Shown: positions 1-11,561 of the stretch, in pieces
Numbering within the stretch: position 1 is the first letter of the stretch
Layout of the letters: each line of letters starts with the position of its first letter
NCBI RefSeq assembly: GCF_000143415.4
Contig: NW_003314381.1
Span: 124,001 to 188,000, forward strand
Source of the DNA: Selaginella moellendorffii
Taxonomy: Eukaryota > Streptophyta > Lycopodiopsida > Selaginellales > Selaginellaceae
DNA length: 64,000 nucleotides
Direction of reading: 5' to 3'
Translations under genes and position numbers: made by a program
The notes under the pieces: model-generated
Databases searched by the model: none
What the model saw: the letters and a program-made list of their open reading frames with translations, nothing else
What the model was told of the DNA's origin: nothing

Positions 1-372
1 AGAGCAAGAACAAAGAACTCCTCCAAGAACTCCAAGTCAGACAAAGCAACGATTTTTTTTCCTGGGAATTTTCCACCGAGAGAGCGATTTGATGTTTCGG
101 GCAGTATTAAATCGTTCTTCTCGTGCCACACCCATCGCAGCTTTTGCGAAAAGTCTAATCTTTTTGGCACGAGGAATCTCTCCAGTGTAAGATCTTGCTA
201 GTGTACCACCACCACCATTAAAAATCTTTGTTGACGATGACGTAGGGGTGGGATTGACTGGGTTGTCCACGTGTAGCGCCAGGATTGACGCCAGTGGAAT
301 GTTCTATTGAAGATCATATATTTTCACGATTGTATGGAGTGGAGTTTCTAGGTTTTTAGGCGATCGATTGGA
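1..372. other. 5' flank of the VIH gene; possible divergent exon on the minus strand
   Basis: This stretch is upstream of the VIH start codon. An open frame on the minus strand at 37-270 starts with a true ATG and encodes 77 residues rich in basic and Ser/Thr residues. I recognise no domain in it. It could be the first exon of a divergent neighbour that leaves the window, or a chance frame. A weak TATA-like string (catatatttt) lies near 307-318, about 60 bp before the VIH ATG. Confidence 0.3.
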
Positions 373-3300
373 ATGGTGGACGATGGCGCCAGGGCCAGCG
401 GCTCCAGGCGCGGTGTCTTCGATTCGGATGATTACGACACTGACAATGGGAGCGATGGATCCTTGGGAAGCAGCGATTGCAAAGGCAGCGATGCCAGCTT
501 CGATGTCTTCTCCAAGATTATCATCGGCGTCTGTGTCATGGAGAAGAAGGTGCGTTTCTTTGGAGCTTGTAGCAGCTACTGGATTCTAGGCAAAGAATGC
601 TCGAGCTCTTTCGAGAGATTTTGGTGATTCTGTTCTAATCCCGTGTTTGGATGAAGGCATTGTCTCCTCCGATGACGGAAATCTTGAATCGTCTACGCTC
701 TTTTGGAGAGTTTGAGGTAAAACTGAGCTGCGATTTTACGAATGCCGAGTTTTTTTATTCGTCTCTGTGCGGCGTAGATCATCAACTTCGGAGATAAAGT
801 CATTCTCGAGGAGCCCGTGGAAGAGTTAAGTCGCAAAGTTTGACATTGCTTGTTCTTAACGTTTTTTTCTTTTCTCCAGATGGCCCGTGTGTGATTGCCT
901 CATCGCATTTTATTCGTCTGGTTTTCCCTTGCAAAAGGCAGAAGCATACGCGCGATTGAGAAAGTGAGTATCGTTTTCTTTTTTCTTTTCTTTTTTCTCT
1001 ACTTTTTTCAGATTGTCAAAAGGTGCTTATCATTTCAGGCCTTTTCTTGTTAATGAATTGGAACCCCAGCATCTTTTGCATGACAGGCGCAAAGTTTATT
1101 CGGTACGTTTCCTTCTTTTTTACTCTCTTTATTGGTGAAGGGACTACAACTTTTTTCGTTCTCGTTGTGTGTAGCGGCTGGAAGAATATGGGATAACCAT
1201 TCCAAACTATGCTTTGGTGAATAGAGAGTTTCCAAACCAGGAACTGGAATATTTCTCGGAGGAAGAGGATTACATCGAAGTGAATGGCAAAAGAATTTTT
1301 AAGCCATTTGTTGAAAAGCCTGTGAATGGTGCGTATAGAACTTCATATATACAGGTTTCACTAAAGTGGCTATGCAAGCAGGAGATAATCACAGCGTCAT
1401 GATCTACTATCCTAGCGCTGCTGGCGGTGGAATGAAAGAGCTTTTCCGCAAGGTGATGAAGCATTAAGCAAAATGTAACCTCTTACCCGATGTATTAATG
1501 CCGCAGATTGGAAATCGTTCAAGTGAGTTTCATCCCGAGATAAGACGAGTTCGAAGAGAAGGCTCTTATATCTATGAGGAGTTTATGCCAACTGGGGGAA
1601 CAGATGTCAAGGTAGACAACTCAACTTCTTGTTCTTAGCAGTCGCCTCTTCTGAACTGCAGGTATACACTGTTGGACCAGAATATGCTCATGCTGAGGCA
1701 CGAAAATCACCTGTTGTTGACGGGGTTGTTTTGAGAAGTCCTGATGGAAAAGAGGTACAAGAAGTTCGTTTGTTTCCTAATTCTTAAAATAGCTTGGCAC
1801 AGATACGATACCCAGTACTACTGACGCCAGCCGAGAAGCAGATGGCCCGAGAAGTCTGTGTGTCTTTTGGCCAAGCAGTAAGTACATTTGGTAACTTCCA
1901 AGTGGAAGAGTTCTCATTTTAACGGTTTTGGCAGGTGTGTGGTTTTGACCTCTTGCGATCTCAAGGGAGGTCTTATGTTTGCGATGTCAATGGATGGAGT
2001 TTTGTAAAAAACTCGTACAAGTAGGCAATGTTGTCCATGTTAAACTTGCTGCAACTTGCTTTCCTAGGTACTACGATGACGCTGCATGTGTTTTAAGAAC
2101 CATGTTTTTGGAGGCTAAGGCACCACACCTTTCAAAGATTCCGCCCTGCCTCTCCTGGAGCGAACCCAGGCCACTTGAATTACCACGACAGGGAAGTAGC
2201 GTGATGTCCGGTACTTTTGGACAATCCGAGGAGTTGCGCTGTGTCATAGCCGTCTTACGCCAGTAAGTGTTCCTTTTCTGCCTCCATTGTGCTCACTTGT
2301 CAGCTGTCAGTGGTGATCGGACCCCCAAGCAGAAAGTAAAAATGAAAGTCACGCAAGATAGGTTACTGAACTTAATGCTAAAATATAACGGCGGAAGACC
2401 AAGAGCGGAGGTAAGCTAGCTCAAAAACTTTAATATGATTTGCTAATGCTTTCTATGCAGGCAAAGCTGAAAAGCGCTGTTCAATTGCAAGATCTTCTGG
2501 ATGCTACAAGAATGCTTGTACCAAGAGCAAGGTTTGAGTTAGATCTTTTCCCTTAGCGCCTGAGGATTCTTATACTTGCATATGATGTTTCAAGATCTGG
2601 AAAGGAAAGCGACAGTGAGGCTGAGGACCTTGAACATGCAGAAAAATTGCGACACGTCAAGGCAGTTTTGGAAGAGGTACATACTAATTGTTGGTACTGA
2701 CTTGTTCTAATAACTTGTTCTAATAGGGTGGCCATTTTTCTGGGATTTACCGGAAAGTGCAACTTAAGCCTCAAAAGTGGCAGGAAGCCACAGATGGTGA
2801 AGAGGAAAGACCAACTGAGGCGCTTATGGTTCTGAAGTACGGTGGTGTTCTTACACACGCCGGAAGGAAACAGGTTCGATGTGTAATGAATTTTACATAT
2901 TCTCACTTTGCTGCTTCCAGGCCGAAGAGCTTGGACGTTCTTTTCGGAACACTATGTATCCAGGTAGAGTTTAACTATAGCCTTAACCGAATTTTCATTG
3001 TTCAGTTTTTGCAGGGGAGGGAACTGGATTGCTTCGTCTGCATAGCACTTATCGTCACGATTTAAAGATCTATAGCTCGGATGAAGGGCGGGTGCAGGTG
3101 ATGGTTTTTCTCCTTTTCGTTCTTATGCAGATGTAACATGGTAATGGGTACCAGATGTCATCTGCAGCCTTTGCAAAAGGTCTTCTTGATTTAGAGGGCC
3201 CCCTGACGCCTATCCTGGTACTATAACTTTGCAGTGACATTATATGGCCTCACCATCTTTTGGCAGGTTTCGCTTGTAAGCAAAGATTCACCAATGCTTG

Positions 3301-5246
3301 ATGGACTAGATACAGCCAGTATCGAAATGGAGGAGGCGAAGGTAAAATGATAGTGGTTGATGTATGCTTTAACAGTTTGCTTGCAGGCCAAGCTGTACGA
3401 AATCATGATGGCTGGCCAATCATGCTGCGAATGCACAAATGAGCCTTGGATGGTAGATGGCGCTGGACTACCTCCCAACGCTCTGGAGTTGATGAAGGAA
3501 ATGGTATTGCTTTCCTGTGTTTAGAACAATCTCAGCATTGACCCGAGTTTTATAGGTACATCTGACAAAGAAAATTACCGCACAAGTCAAGCTCCTCTGC
3601 AAGGCGGAAGAGGAGCGGCTGGCCGATGGTTTAAATGAAGAAATACCTCCATACGATCAAGCCAGGGCTTTGGGGAAGACGAACATGGATGTGGACCGAA
3701 TTTCTGCCGGTTTGCCTTGCGGCAGTGAAGGCTTTCTTCTTATGTATGCACGTTGGAAGAAACTCGAGCGTGACATATATAATGAGCGTAAAGAGTAAGT
3801 GGAATATTAGTGTTATCAGACGTGAGGCGAATTTTCTGATTTGCAGGCGCTACGACATAAGCAAGGTTCCGGATGTGTACGATTCTTCCAAGTAAGGAAT
3901 GTTCCTTTGACTGCATTATATCTTTCTCACGATTTCTCGCAGGTACGATCTTCTACACAATGCTCATCTAAAACTGGATGGTCTCGAAGACCTTTACACG
4001 GTGGCAAAGGTGCAATGTCAAAACAGATTTAAGGAATGCTAAATTCGTGTTCGCATGTGTCCAATACAGGCCTTAGCAGATGGAGTCATACCGAATGAAT
4101 ATGGTATAAACCCAAAGCACAAACTGAAAATTGGATCGAAGGTACTGCTTATTGATACTTTATACGCGTTTTAATCACTCTCCTGCTTCCTTTGTACCTA
4201 GATTTGCCGTCGATTGCTGGGGAAGATTTTGATAGATCTGAGGAACACCAGAGAAGAGGCTATCAGTGTTGCAGAGTTGAAAAACGAAGAAGTTAAAATA
4301 AATCCAGATTCTGTTGGCCCACCCAAGGGGAAACATGAGGAGGACAATAAGTCTCAAAAATCTAGTGTGAAGAGTGATTCTCGGAGGTCCAGTTTGACGA
4401 GTGAGAAGTCTAATACAGACGATCACGACGACAAAGAAACGCAATATCGCCTCGATCCAAAGTAAGTTTTTTCTTTCGTTTTCTCTTTGGATCGCTGTAA
4501 ACCACTTTGATGTTTCTACACAGATACGCAAATGTTAAAACACCTGAAAGGCACGTCCGCACTCGGCTGTACTTCACTTCGGTACGCTCCTTTTGTGCTC
4601 GTCAATTTCTAACTTGGCTGTTGCCGCTTTGATATCTAGGAATCCCATATACACTCGCTGATAAACGTGCTACGTTACTGCCATCTCGACGATTCGTTGG
4701 AAGGAGAACCTCCACTTGTATCAACTGAGGCGCTGGAGGAGATTTTTGAGACGAAAGAGCTTGACTACTTGACTCACGTCGTCCTACGGCTTTACGAAAA
4801 CACGGAGGTAAACGAATTTCACCTTTGTTTTGCTGTGGACTTACACTTCTTTCATTTACTAAAACGCAGGTAGCGCTGGAAAGTCCTCGGCGATTTAGAA
4901 TCGAGATTATGTTTAGCTGTGGTGCCGCTTTGAGTCCTTTGGAGGTACATTTCTTGTGACAGAAGTTTAGAGCGGTGCTAATGCGAGATATATGATCCAG
5001 GCATCTCCACGGTTTCGGGATCACACACTCCCGGTGCTGTCGCCCTCAACACTCCAGGAGGAGGGAGCTTTCCTGTCCTTGAACAGGCTGGAGAAGATGA
5101 TCCGAGCGTTTGCCATGCCGGCGGAGGACTTCCCTCCGGCAACAACGCCGCAAGGATTCTCGGGGCTCTTCGTCAAAGGAGGTGGTGTTCTCGAGCGCCT
5201 TGCTAGCCTGTGGCCGTTTAATAAGAACGCCAACCTGAAAGCCTGA
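373..5246 (+). CDS. VIH: Inositol hexakisphosphate / diphosphoinositol-pentakisphosphate kinase (PPIP5K, Vip1/VIH type), many short introns
   Basis: PPIP5K enzymes make 1,5-InsP8 and InsP7 from InsP7/InsP6 through an N-terminal ATP-grasp kinase, and hydrolyse them through a C-terminal histidine-acid-phosphatase-like domain. In plants this is tied to phosphate sensing and jasmonate signalling. The start at 373 is the first ATG of an acidic leader ([10 protein letters not shown]...). It is followed by the conserved [12 protein letters not shown] segment and, after introns, by ATP-grasp blocks such as [10 protein letters not shown] (about 1300), [18 protein letters not shown] (about 1565-1675) and CGFDLLRS plus [20 protein letters not shown] (1945-2090). 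The phosphatase signature [10 protein letters not shown] is rebuilt across an intron near 2262-2330, and SESHIHSL at about 4640 is the second conserved block. Introns are about 50-75 bp with GT/AG ends. The stop is at 5244-5246. I found no disabling change along the exons I traced. It reads toward the tandem array but is not part of it. Confidence 0.9.
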
Positions 5247-5699
5247 GATATGATTGACAAGCTCTTCCACCGTTCCGATGACTTGACAACATCAAAGTAA
5301 AGTTTTGACAACGAGGAACAAACAGTAAGTCTGGTCGGTAAGAGGCTGATTTGCGAGTGACGGTCGAGGATGGTCTGGTTTTCTCTTTACCTTCCGACTA
5401 ATCTATAGTTTTTGTAGGCTTAGATATCATCTAAGTCCTTGAACTGGTGCCAAAACTTTCCCAACTGGCTAGTTCGCTCAAGAGGAGGTACTGTTAATTT
5501 GCTTGCTTGTTCTTGAGAGGCTTTTCTTGGTTTTCTTGTCTCTGTATTGTTGAGCTGTCGGGAAATTTATAGCTTGTTCTTGGCGTTTGCAGGGAAATTT
5601 ATGGCAGCAAGGTCTAACTTTCCACCCAAGTGCTTACACTTCAAGCGCTAGAAATTTTGTAAATGTAAAGTGCGGTTTAAGTTCTTTCGAATATAACCA
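5247..5699. other. VIH 3' flank and spacer
   Basis: This holds the presumed 3' UTR of VIH and AT-rich spacer. I see no convincing gene. A phrase like ttgcttgttcttgaga near 5500 recurs beside the ankyrin genes at about 7305 and 54,600, which hints that the array's repeated DNA begins around here. Confidence 0.4.
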
Positions 5700-7097
5700 C
5701 CTCTTGCTTAAGTTTATATTCCACCTTTTGCTTAAGTTCATATTCTAAGCTTAATATATAAACTACGACCACGAACTTAGCAAGGCAATCTGGCATGGGC
5801 GTGTGGGACGAGTGGAAGAGATCTCTCAAAGCAGACCTCAAGTCCGGTAATCCATCGTCAACGTCCATCCCGCACTCAAGTAAGACTCGACACACTCCAG
5901 CCTTCCGAGCGCTGCAAGCACTGCGGAGAACCGTATACCCCCCTGGTTCCACGTTGATATTGCTGGCCGCCATTCACAAGATCTCTTCATCCTCATTCGA
6001 GAAGGCCGCTCTGGCGAGCGGGCAAAAACCATCGTAAGTCGGCAGCGTTGGATCGGCCCCAGCGGCTATCAGCAGTTTGACACTCGCCAATTCTATTCGA
6101 TTCAGCGCAGCGATGAGGGGGAGCCAGCCCTCCGGCGAGGTCCGGCTGGGATCCATATGAGGGAGCTTGAGCAAGAGCTCCAGATGCTCGGGATCGCGAG
6201 CGTTGCACAAGTGCTTGCTGGTGAGAAGTCTCGACAGGCCGCGCCATGGGCTTGAAGAGCGTGACCAAGTCATCCATTTGATGGGCGCTGAACGGCCAGG
6301 TGGGTACGCCTGGAAAGAGAACCAACCATACGAGTGACAATGTAAAGGATGTGACAAGAAAGAATGTTACCTGACCAATGAAATATCTCATCTGGCGATG
6401 GAAAGTCTGGGTCTGCCCCGTTTTTTCCAAAAGATACTGGACAAATCCATCACCAGCAGCAGAAGCACCCAGTCGATGGTGCCGCTTCACTGCTGCAAGC
6501 AGCGGGGCCTCTCTGTTCTCACCTGGGACCAGCATGTTCAAGCTGTCTACAAGATCTATGGCTGCGTACGCAGTTTCCAAGTCCGACTCCGTAATGGCTT
6601 GCACGAGTCGCGCCATTCTCTTGCCGAGGGTCAGAGCCCCGATCTCCCATCCTCGACCGCACAGCTGCGACAAGATGAGCCTGAAACCCGGTAGGCGAGG
6701 AACGAACGCTCCCACGTCGATCGATATTGGTGACTCGAGCGCAAGTAGCTCCTCGCCTTGGTGGTCGTAGACAAGAGCGCAAGGACTTGGAAAAACCAGA
6801 GCAATGGTCACCGCTCCGGTAGACTTTGCGTGAAGCTGCACTAGCTCTTTGCCGCCGCTGCCCTCTCCTGGGGCAAACACGACAACGAAGCTCATGAGGT
6901 TGGCTTGTGGTTGCTCCTCTTCATCTGCGCTAGAATGGTGAGCGTCGTCTACAATAGTGAACACGGGAGCCAGCACACTATCTCCTCTACGAATGGGCTC
7001 ATCATCGTGTGAGCACTTATGACCACGAAAGATCATTCATCGCTTTCCGCCTCTTACGGTAGTTGTGCGTGGAGACCCAAAACTGACTGTCTGCCAT
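5700..7097 (-). pseudogene. Ankyrin-repeat protein, unit 1 copy, disrupted by frameshifts and a stop
   Basis: The minus-strand frame is related to the copy at 53,576-54,398. The N-terminal half has no repeat I can name. It is followed by ankyrin-like blocks: APLLAAVKRHH...VQYLLENGADPDF (clear in the unit 4 copy), then a 3' exon with GWLPLIAALNRIELASVKLL and IAAGADPTLPTYDGFCPLARAA (about 6150-6000) after a probable short intron. Compared with the other copy it lacks 2 bp near 7019 (acttatgaccac against acttatgtgaccac) just after the N-terminus. It carries 2 extra T in a T run near 6421-6426, inside the ankyrin repeat. A TGA interrupts the last exon near 5974. The start chosen (ATG at 7097) is the one conserved in the other copy; a later ATG at 7036 restores frame after the first lesion. 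It is probably a pseudogene. The two T-run lengths could also be an assembly error. Confidence 0.65.
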
Positions 7098-8334
7098 GCC
7101 TCTCATTAGCACGATTGGATCACGGAGTGATTGCATCCTGTCATCCTCGACCTGCACACAAGTTCATGAGAGATTCGCTAACATATGCAAACATCACCTC
7201 AGAGTTGCTCCCCGGCTTTCCCCTCGGCCGCTGTCGCTTCATCGTAATCCCAAACCTAAAATGAAGGATAGCAAGCATAGTTTTTAAAGGTTTATAGGTC
7301 CTTGACTTGCTTGTTCTTGAGATGTTTCAGCGTGCCATGAATCTTATAAACTTCAAAGGTGGCATTGCGCTTGTTTATGATGGAGCGTGCGTATTGGCAA
7401 CAAAACTCTCCTGGAAGGTATAGGTGATGTCGAGGGGTGGCAAAATGCGCTATTGTTTTTGCTTGTGAAGGAACACTTCCATGTGGCTCTTTGGCAAGGC
7501 TGCCAAAGGTTTTCTCAATTTAATGGAGGATTTATTGGAATTGTCTCCATGTTCCTCACCTGCAATTTCAGAAGTTTGCCAATTTCCATTGTTTTCATAT
7601 TGTGTATGAGCTTGGATCATATGGAAGAGATAAACATAAGTGTACAATTTAAGGGTTTATTTATCCAGTTTTACAACTATCTGTCTGTGTATTCTCTTGA
7701 TTCACTTGAGACAAATGTCCTTCTTAGATGATACATGACTACCTGTAGCCCAAAAATTCTCCACCAGGCCCTTTGTCAATTGCGGTACTCAATCACTCCT
7801 TTGCTTATGACCATCTAGTGCCTCTCTACAACTTATGATCCTTATCATCTTCCTCCTTGCTCATGCAGCTGGTAGGTTTCTTCTATGAATCCCAAGAACA
7901 TTTGCAAGAGTAGTGTTTGGAATGTTGTCACGACCAATGATCATGGAAGAATTGCTCTCTTTGCAACTAGATGATCACATGAACGTGCTCTCTTCATTAG
8001 TCGAAGTGATTGATGAATGTTGACGCACGTTTTCTTCTTAGAGTTGCTTGTCAAAACATTTCCTAGTAGACTAATTATTGGGCAAATCACTTTGTTGTGG
8101 CACGCTAGAAAGCTATGGATGATCAATGATTTTGTATATGAATCATCCTGTCAAATAAGTCCCCTATATCTTTGACCTTTCTTCTTACTTTTATCATACT
8201 CATATACTCATGATGAAGTATTCCCGGCTTGATATAGGTGATCTTTGGTTTTATCATGATCACTTGAAGTAGTGGCCATCCTGAAGACAAATTAAGCACT
8301 TTGGTTAGATATGAAAGTAATTAGAAAAAATATG
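7098..8334. other. Unit 1 spacer with decayed copy of a conserved antisense ORF
   Basis: This region is repeated almost intact at about 54,400-55,640 and, from about 7640 on, at about 40,160-40,900. Between about 7880 and 8290 the minus strand carries a broken relative of the 146-149-residue reading frame that is open at 40,392-40,832 and 55,144-55,593. Here it is interrupted, among other changes by loss of the stretch tgcaagtgatg. An open frame at 7387-7731 (+) lacks recognisable features and I do not call it a gene. Confidence 0.5.
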
Positions 8335-8830
8335 TATTGTTGTTGCACCTCTTGTTATTGCTGCTACTAAGCTCACTGGCCTAGAAGGAGTAGGGCTGTC
8401 AGGCATGATCCAGCTACTACTTGATAGGCACGATCTTATTGCTGCTAACTAATTGCTACTGCTCCCTTGGTTGTTGCTACTACTGCAAATTGCTGCCACT
8501 GCTGCTTGCTATCCACTGCTACTGCTTCTTGCTGCCCTTGCCATTGGTGCTACTAGTGTTGCTACTTGCTGTTCCTGCTGCTTTTTCTTGCTACTGCTGC
8601 CATTGTTGGTGTTGCTGCTTACTGTTGCTGTTGATGTTGATGCTATTTCTTGCTTGCCATCAATGCCGCTATTGCATATTGTTGCCCTACTACGCTTGTA
8701 TTGGCCATTGCTATTGGTGTTGCTACTGGTGCTGGTGCTGCTCCTTGCTACCACCACTATTGCTAGTGTTGATGCTTGCCCCACTGTCGCTGCTACTTGC
8801 TGCTTTCTACTGTTGCCTCGATCACACACT
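8335..8830. repeat. Imperfect TGC/TTG/CTA trinucleotide-rich tract, unit 1
   Basis: A run of degenerate trinucleotides (tgctgctactgc, ttgctgctt and similar) gives long open frames in several phases, made almost only of Cys, Leu, Ala, Tyr and Val on the plus strand and Ser/Asn/Thr/Gln on the minus strand. That is the signature of low complexity rather than of coding. Related tracts lie at 40,905-41,530 and 55,650-56,290, each with different internal insertions and deletions. Confidence 0.85.
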
Positions 8831-10132
8831 AAGATGCTCCATTTCTAAACCATAGCCGAATCAATCCACAAATGTAAGCAAGGTGATGGTAAGTAGAAGG
8901 AAGAGGGGAGGAGAAGAGGAGGATTGGGAAGATGAGCACTGCATCTAAGCTGTCCCATGACAATGCTCTACACCTTCCATGTTCATAAGCGATAATCCAA
9001 GGAATTCCCAAGTTTGTGAAATTTAGAAAATTTCAAGTTTATGCAATCTAAGAAATATTCTCTTTTACCAAATCAATAAGCAATCAATGTATTTTTGGGC
9101 ACTGCCTGAGGTGGTGATGTGGCCTGCTATATGGTTCCTGTAGGTTAAGGTAAACAAGAACCATAGCATTTGGGGGAATATTAAATTTTTTATTTCATCA
9201 CTTCTTAAGTAGCCTTTAGTTTTTCATTAGTTTTTGTTGTTCTGCATTAAAATTTAGCATAGTTTTCCACATAAGACTTTTTTTAAATTTGAAAATTGCA
9301 ACACTAAACCTCTATATTGTAGAATTAATCTTCCACCACCCAGAAGCTTGGATTTGTACTTTGGAATTTCTTGTGGGATATACTCCTTAGTTTATTCAAC
9401 ATTTTTCAATCTACCTCAATAAGTTCCTTGTTCTTTATGTTATTAACATCTGCAATCTTTTATTTTTGTCTTTCATTAAGCATCTAGAGATCTTGCAAGG
9501 GTTAGGTCTCCTGGAGCATCACATAAGGATAACCTTACAGTTTTGAGGCCTAGGTCATGATCCGACATTAGAATGCCCTCTATATAAATGTGAAGCGTCA
9601 TTGGGTGGTATAAGTTTTCTACTCACTGTTGTGGACCATAGTGCATGACCCACTCAAGTGCCAGAAGCAACATAACACTTCATCTTTGTACATCTGGTTC
9701 TTGATGTCTTGAGAATGCTCTACTACTATGTTCTCATAAGTTGAGGTGGGGTAGTACATGCCCACACTGGCAACAGCTAAGAGAGAAGGTTTTTCAGCTA
9801 GCAAGCACACTTTTAATGCCTAATTGATGCACAAAAACCACAAATGACTCCTCATGGCCACAAAAAACAAAAGGTGGAGGCATAGCATTGTAAAGCCTTC
9901 TACTTAATCCAGTGGGCAACATTTGCCTCAGGACCTCAGGACCTCCCTATTGGGCAAATGTGGTGAAAGTGGCTGGCTCTAGAGGAACTGTGCATGATGT
10001 CTTCAGCTATGCATTGCCAACGCCCCTATACCACATCCCAAAGACATGATCTGAGACATTGGCTGCAGTCATACAACACAGGAAGTAGAGAAGAGGGATT
10101 GCTAGATTGCCTGGCACCTCCCCCCCACCCCC
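8831..10132. other. Array intergenic DNA of unit 1; small conserved minus-strand frame at 9619-9810
   Basis: AT-rich DNA repeated in the other units (about 35.0-35.6, 42.5-42.7 plus 50.0-50.4, and 56.3-58.3 kb). A 63-residue minus-strand frame at 9619-9810 is also open at 57,763-57,957 with few changes, but it is broken in unit 2 and split by an LTR insertion in unit 3. I recognise no domain and think it is more likely a remnant of an old repeat than a gene. Confidence 0.4.
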
Positions 10133-10864
10133 CATATAAGGCCCTGTTCCACCACTAAAAGTCAGCCCTCTAGCTCCTCTAACCTAATTATGTTTCAGTT
10201 GGAAAGTCAAGCAGTAGAAACGAGCCAGATGTTCACTCCCAGATGACAAGAGTGAGAGACATAATAGAGACGATAAGAGACAATGTACTGTAAGAACTCT
10301 AAACCATGCTACCGGTATATCCCCAAAACATTATTTTCAAGGATAACCAAGTGGAACTGGAGCAACAACTTCAACTTTGCGTCTTACAACTTCAAGGGCA
10401 CAGTGAAGAGAAGAAGAGCGGAAGCTACGATGGTGGATGACTCTCAGGATAATCGTATATATCATAGCTATATATACATGATGAAGAGACACGCCTCTAG
10501 CCTACACTTGGATCAGTGAAGTGGCACTCCTGCCACCTAGGATCATGTCATAGAGAGCGTATACCTCAACACACAGGTGCAATGCACTCATAATTTGTTG
10601 GTACTGCTTTCTTCTACAGGCTGCTACTGCTTTGTTTCCCAGGCTTACAGATCATAGCCCGGTCAATTACTTGTCCGGCTTGGGCCTGCTTTGCTCGCTG
10701 AAAAGGACATCTTTGACGAGGTGTTTGAACTGGCCAAAGAGTACTTTAATTAGGGAGACCCAACATCACATACACTTGAGATTCTAAACCTGAAATTAAG
10801 AGTTTATTTTGTCTACAACCAAGTGACCAAAGAGTTTTGTCTGAAATTCTTCCTCTGAAATATA

Positions 10865-11084
10865 TTTTTTGCAGCAGCACCTAGCAAGAGCTCCTCGCGC
10901 ATCACATGGGCTACGTGGGAGTAAACATGGAAGTTCTCGTGGATTGCCGCAACACCGTCTTTGCGAAAGGCCTTACATCACTGGAGGAGCTCTGGTGGTG
11001 GTGTTTTGGACGCCATGGGTTCTTAACTCAATGTACTCTGAAACGGAGATTGATATTGTCAAAGGGAACCTGCAGACAATGTAA
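10865..11084 (+). pseudogene. Unidentified conserved gene fragment upstream of MTPSL-1
   Basis: After a polypyrimidine-type splice acceptor (ttttttgcag at about 10,865-10,874) there is an exon-like block encoding HHMGYVGVNMEVLVDC and CRNTVFAKGLTSLEELW. It ends in a second frame with MYSETEIDIVKGNLQTM and a stop. In unit 3 the equivalent blocks are in one continuous frame, so this copy is frameshifted. An upstream stretch (AEKDIFDEVFELAKEYF in one frame, about 10,695-10,750) may be another exon. I do not recognise the protein. All four units have it in the same place before the terpene synthase. Confidence 0.4.
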
Positions 11085-11089
11085 ACTCC
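11025..11089 (+). other. Block P, forward orientation (unit 1)
   Basis: This segment of about 65 bp runs from aactcaatg to actcc. It lies in the same orientation in units 1, 3 and 4 but as a shortened reverse complement in unit 2 (36,199-36,250). Confidence 0.7.
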
Positions 11090-11259
11090 CCAGCCCAAGC
11101 CGGACGGCATTCAGGGCTATGATCTGCAAGGAACAAAACACCAAAGCCATGTCTCAACGAAAATACCCACTGCAGTAAATTTTGACAGTTTGATAAATTC
11201 TAGGGCTCGCGAGCAACAGCGACAGCACTCGCAGGAAAACAAAGCTTTGAACCCTATGC
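11090..11259 (-). other. Block F, 170 bp, inverted relative to unit 3
   Basis: Between the constant flanks actcc (left) and gcatctttga (right) lies a 170-bp block that is the reverse complement of 51,149-51,318 in unit 3, with the same length and clean edges. Unit 4 (59,063-59,210) has the orientation seen here. I see no transposase or long terminal repeats inside it. Confidence 0.8.
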
Positions 11260-11516
11260 GCATCTTTGAGGATGGCCAAAGAGCAACACACTTGCTTTTT
11301 TGGTTCTAAACCGGTGTTATCTTAAAAATTAAGAGATTTTGTCTGACTTTGCTTTTCAGAAGTAAAGAGTTTTGCCTGAAATTCTTCCTTTGAAATACTT
11401 TTTTGTCTTGTGATAATTTTATTAACTTTTTAATGAGTTAATAATAATTTTATTCAGTGAGTATTACCAATAGACCTTTCTCCTTGTATATTTCTTGGCG
11501 GGTGCTACCCAGGCAT

Positions 11517-11523
11517 TATATAG
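11517..11523 (+). promoter_or_regulatory. Probable TATA box of MTPSL-1
   Basis: TATATAG lies 45 bp before the ATG at 11,562 and is kept at the same spacing before MTPSL-3 and MTPSL-4. No ATG extends the frame upstream, which supports the chosen start. Confidence 0.6.
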
Positions 11524-11561
11524 CTTACACAGCCCTGGAGAAACATAGAAGAAGATCCATC

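Noticed and set aside
1979-2266. Independent 95-codon gene within VIH
   Set aside because: It is an intron-plus-exon read-through in the VIH frame around the [20 protein letters not shown] exon.
8335-8830. CRISPR-like or regularly spaced repeat array
   Set aside because: The repeats are degenerate trinucleotides without spacers; this is a eukaryotic microsatellite-like tract.
8421-8855. Long plus-strand frames rich in Leu, Cys and Ala, resembling membrane proteins
   Set aside because: All three phases are open and the DNA is an imperfect TGC/TTG repeat; composition explains the frames. The same holds at 41,040-41,569 and 55,802-56,337.
11457-11561. 35-residue N-terminal extension of MTPSL-1 (and 59,397-59,501 for MTPSL-4)
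   Set aside because: It begins with GTG rather than ATG, contains the TATA box, and is absent before MTPSL-2; the ATG of MGASSILSIF is the start.
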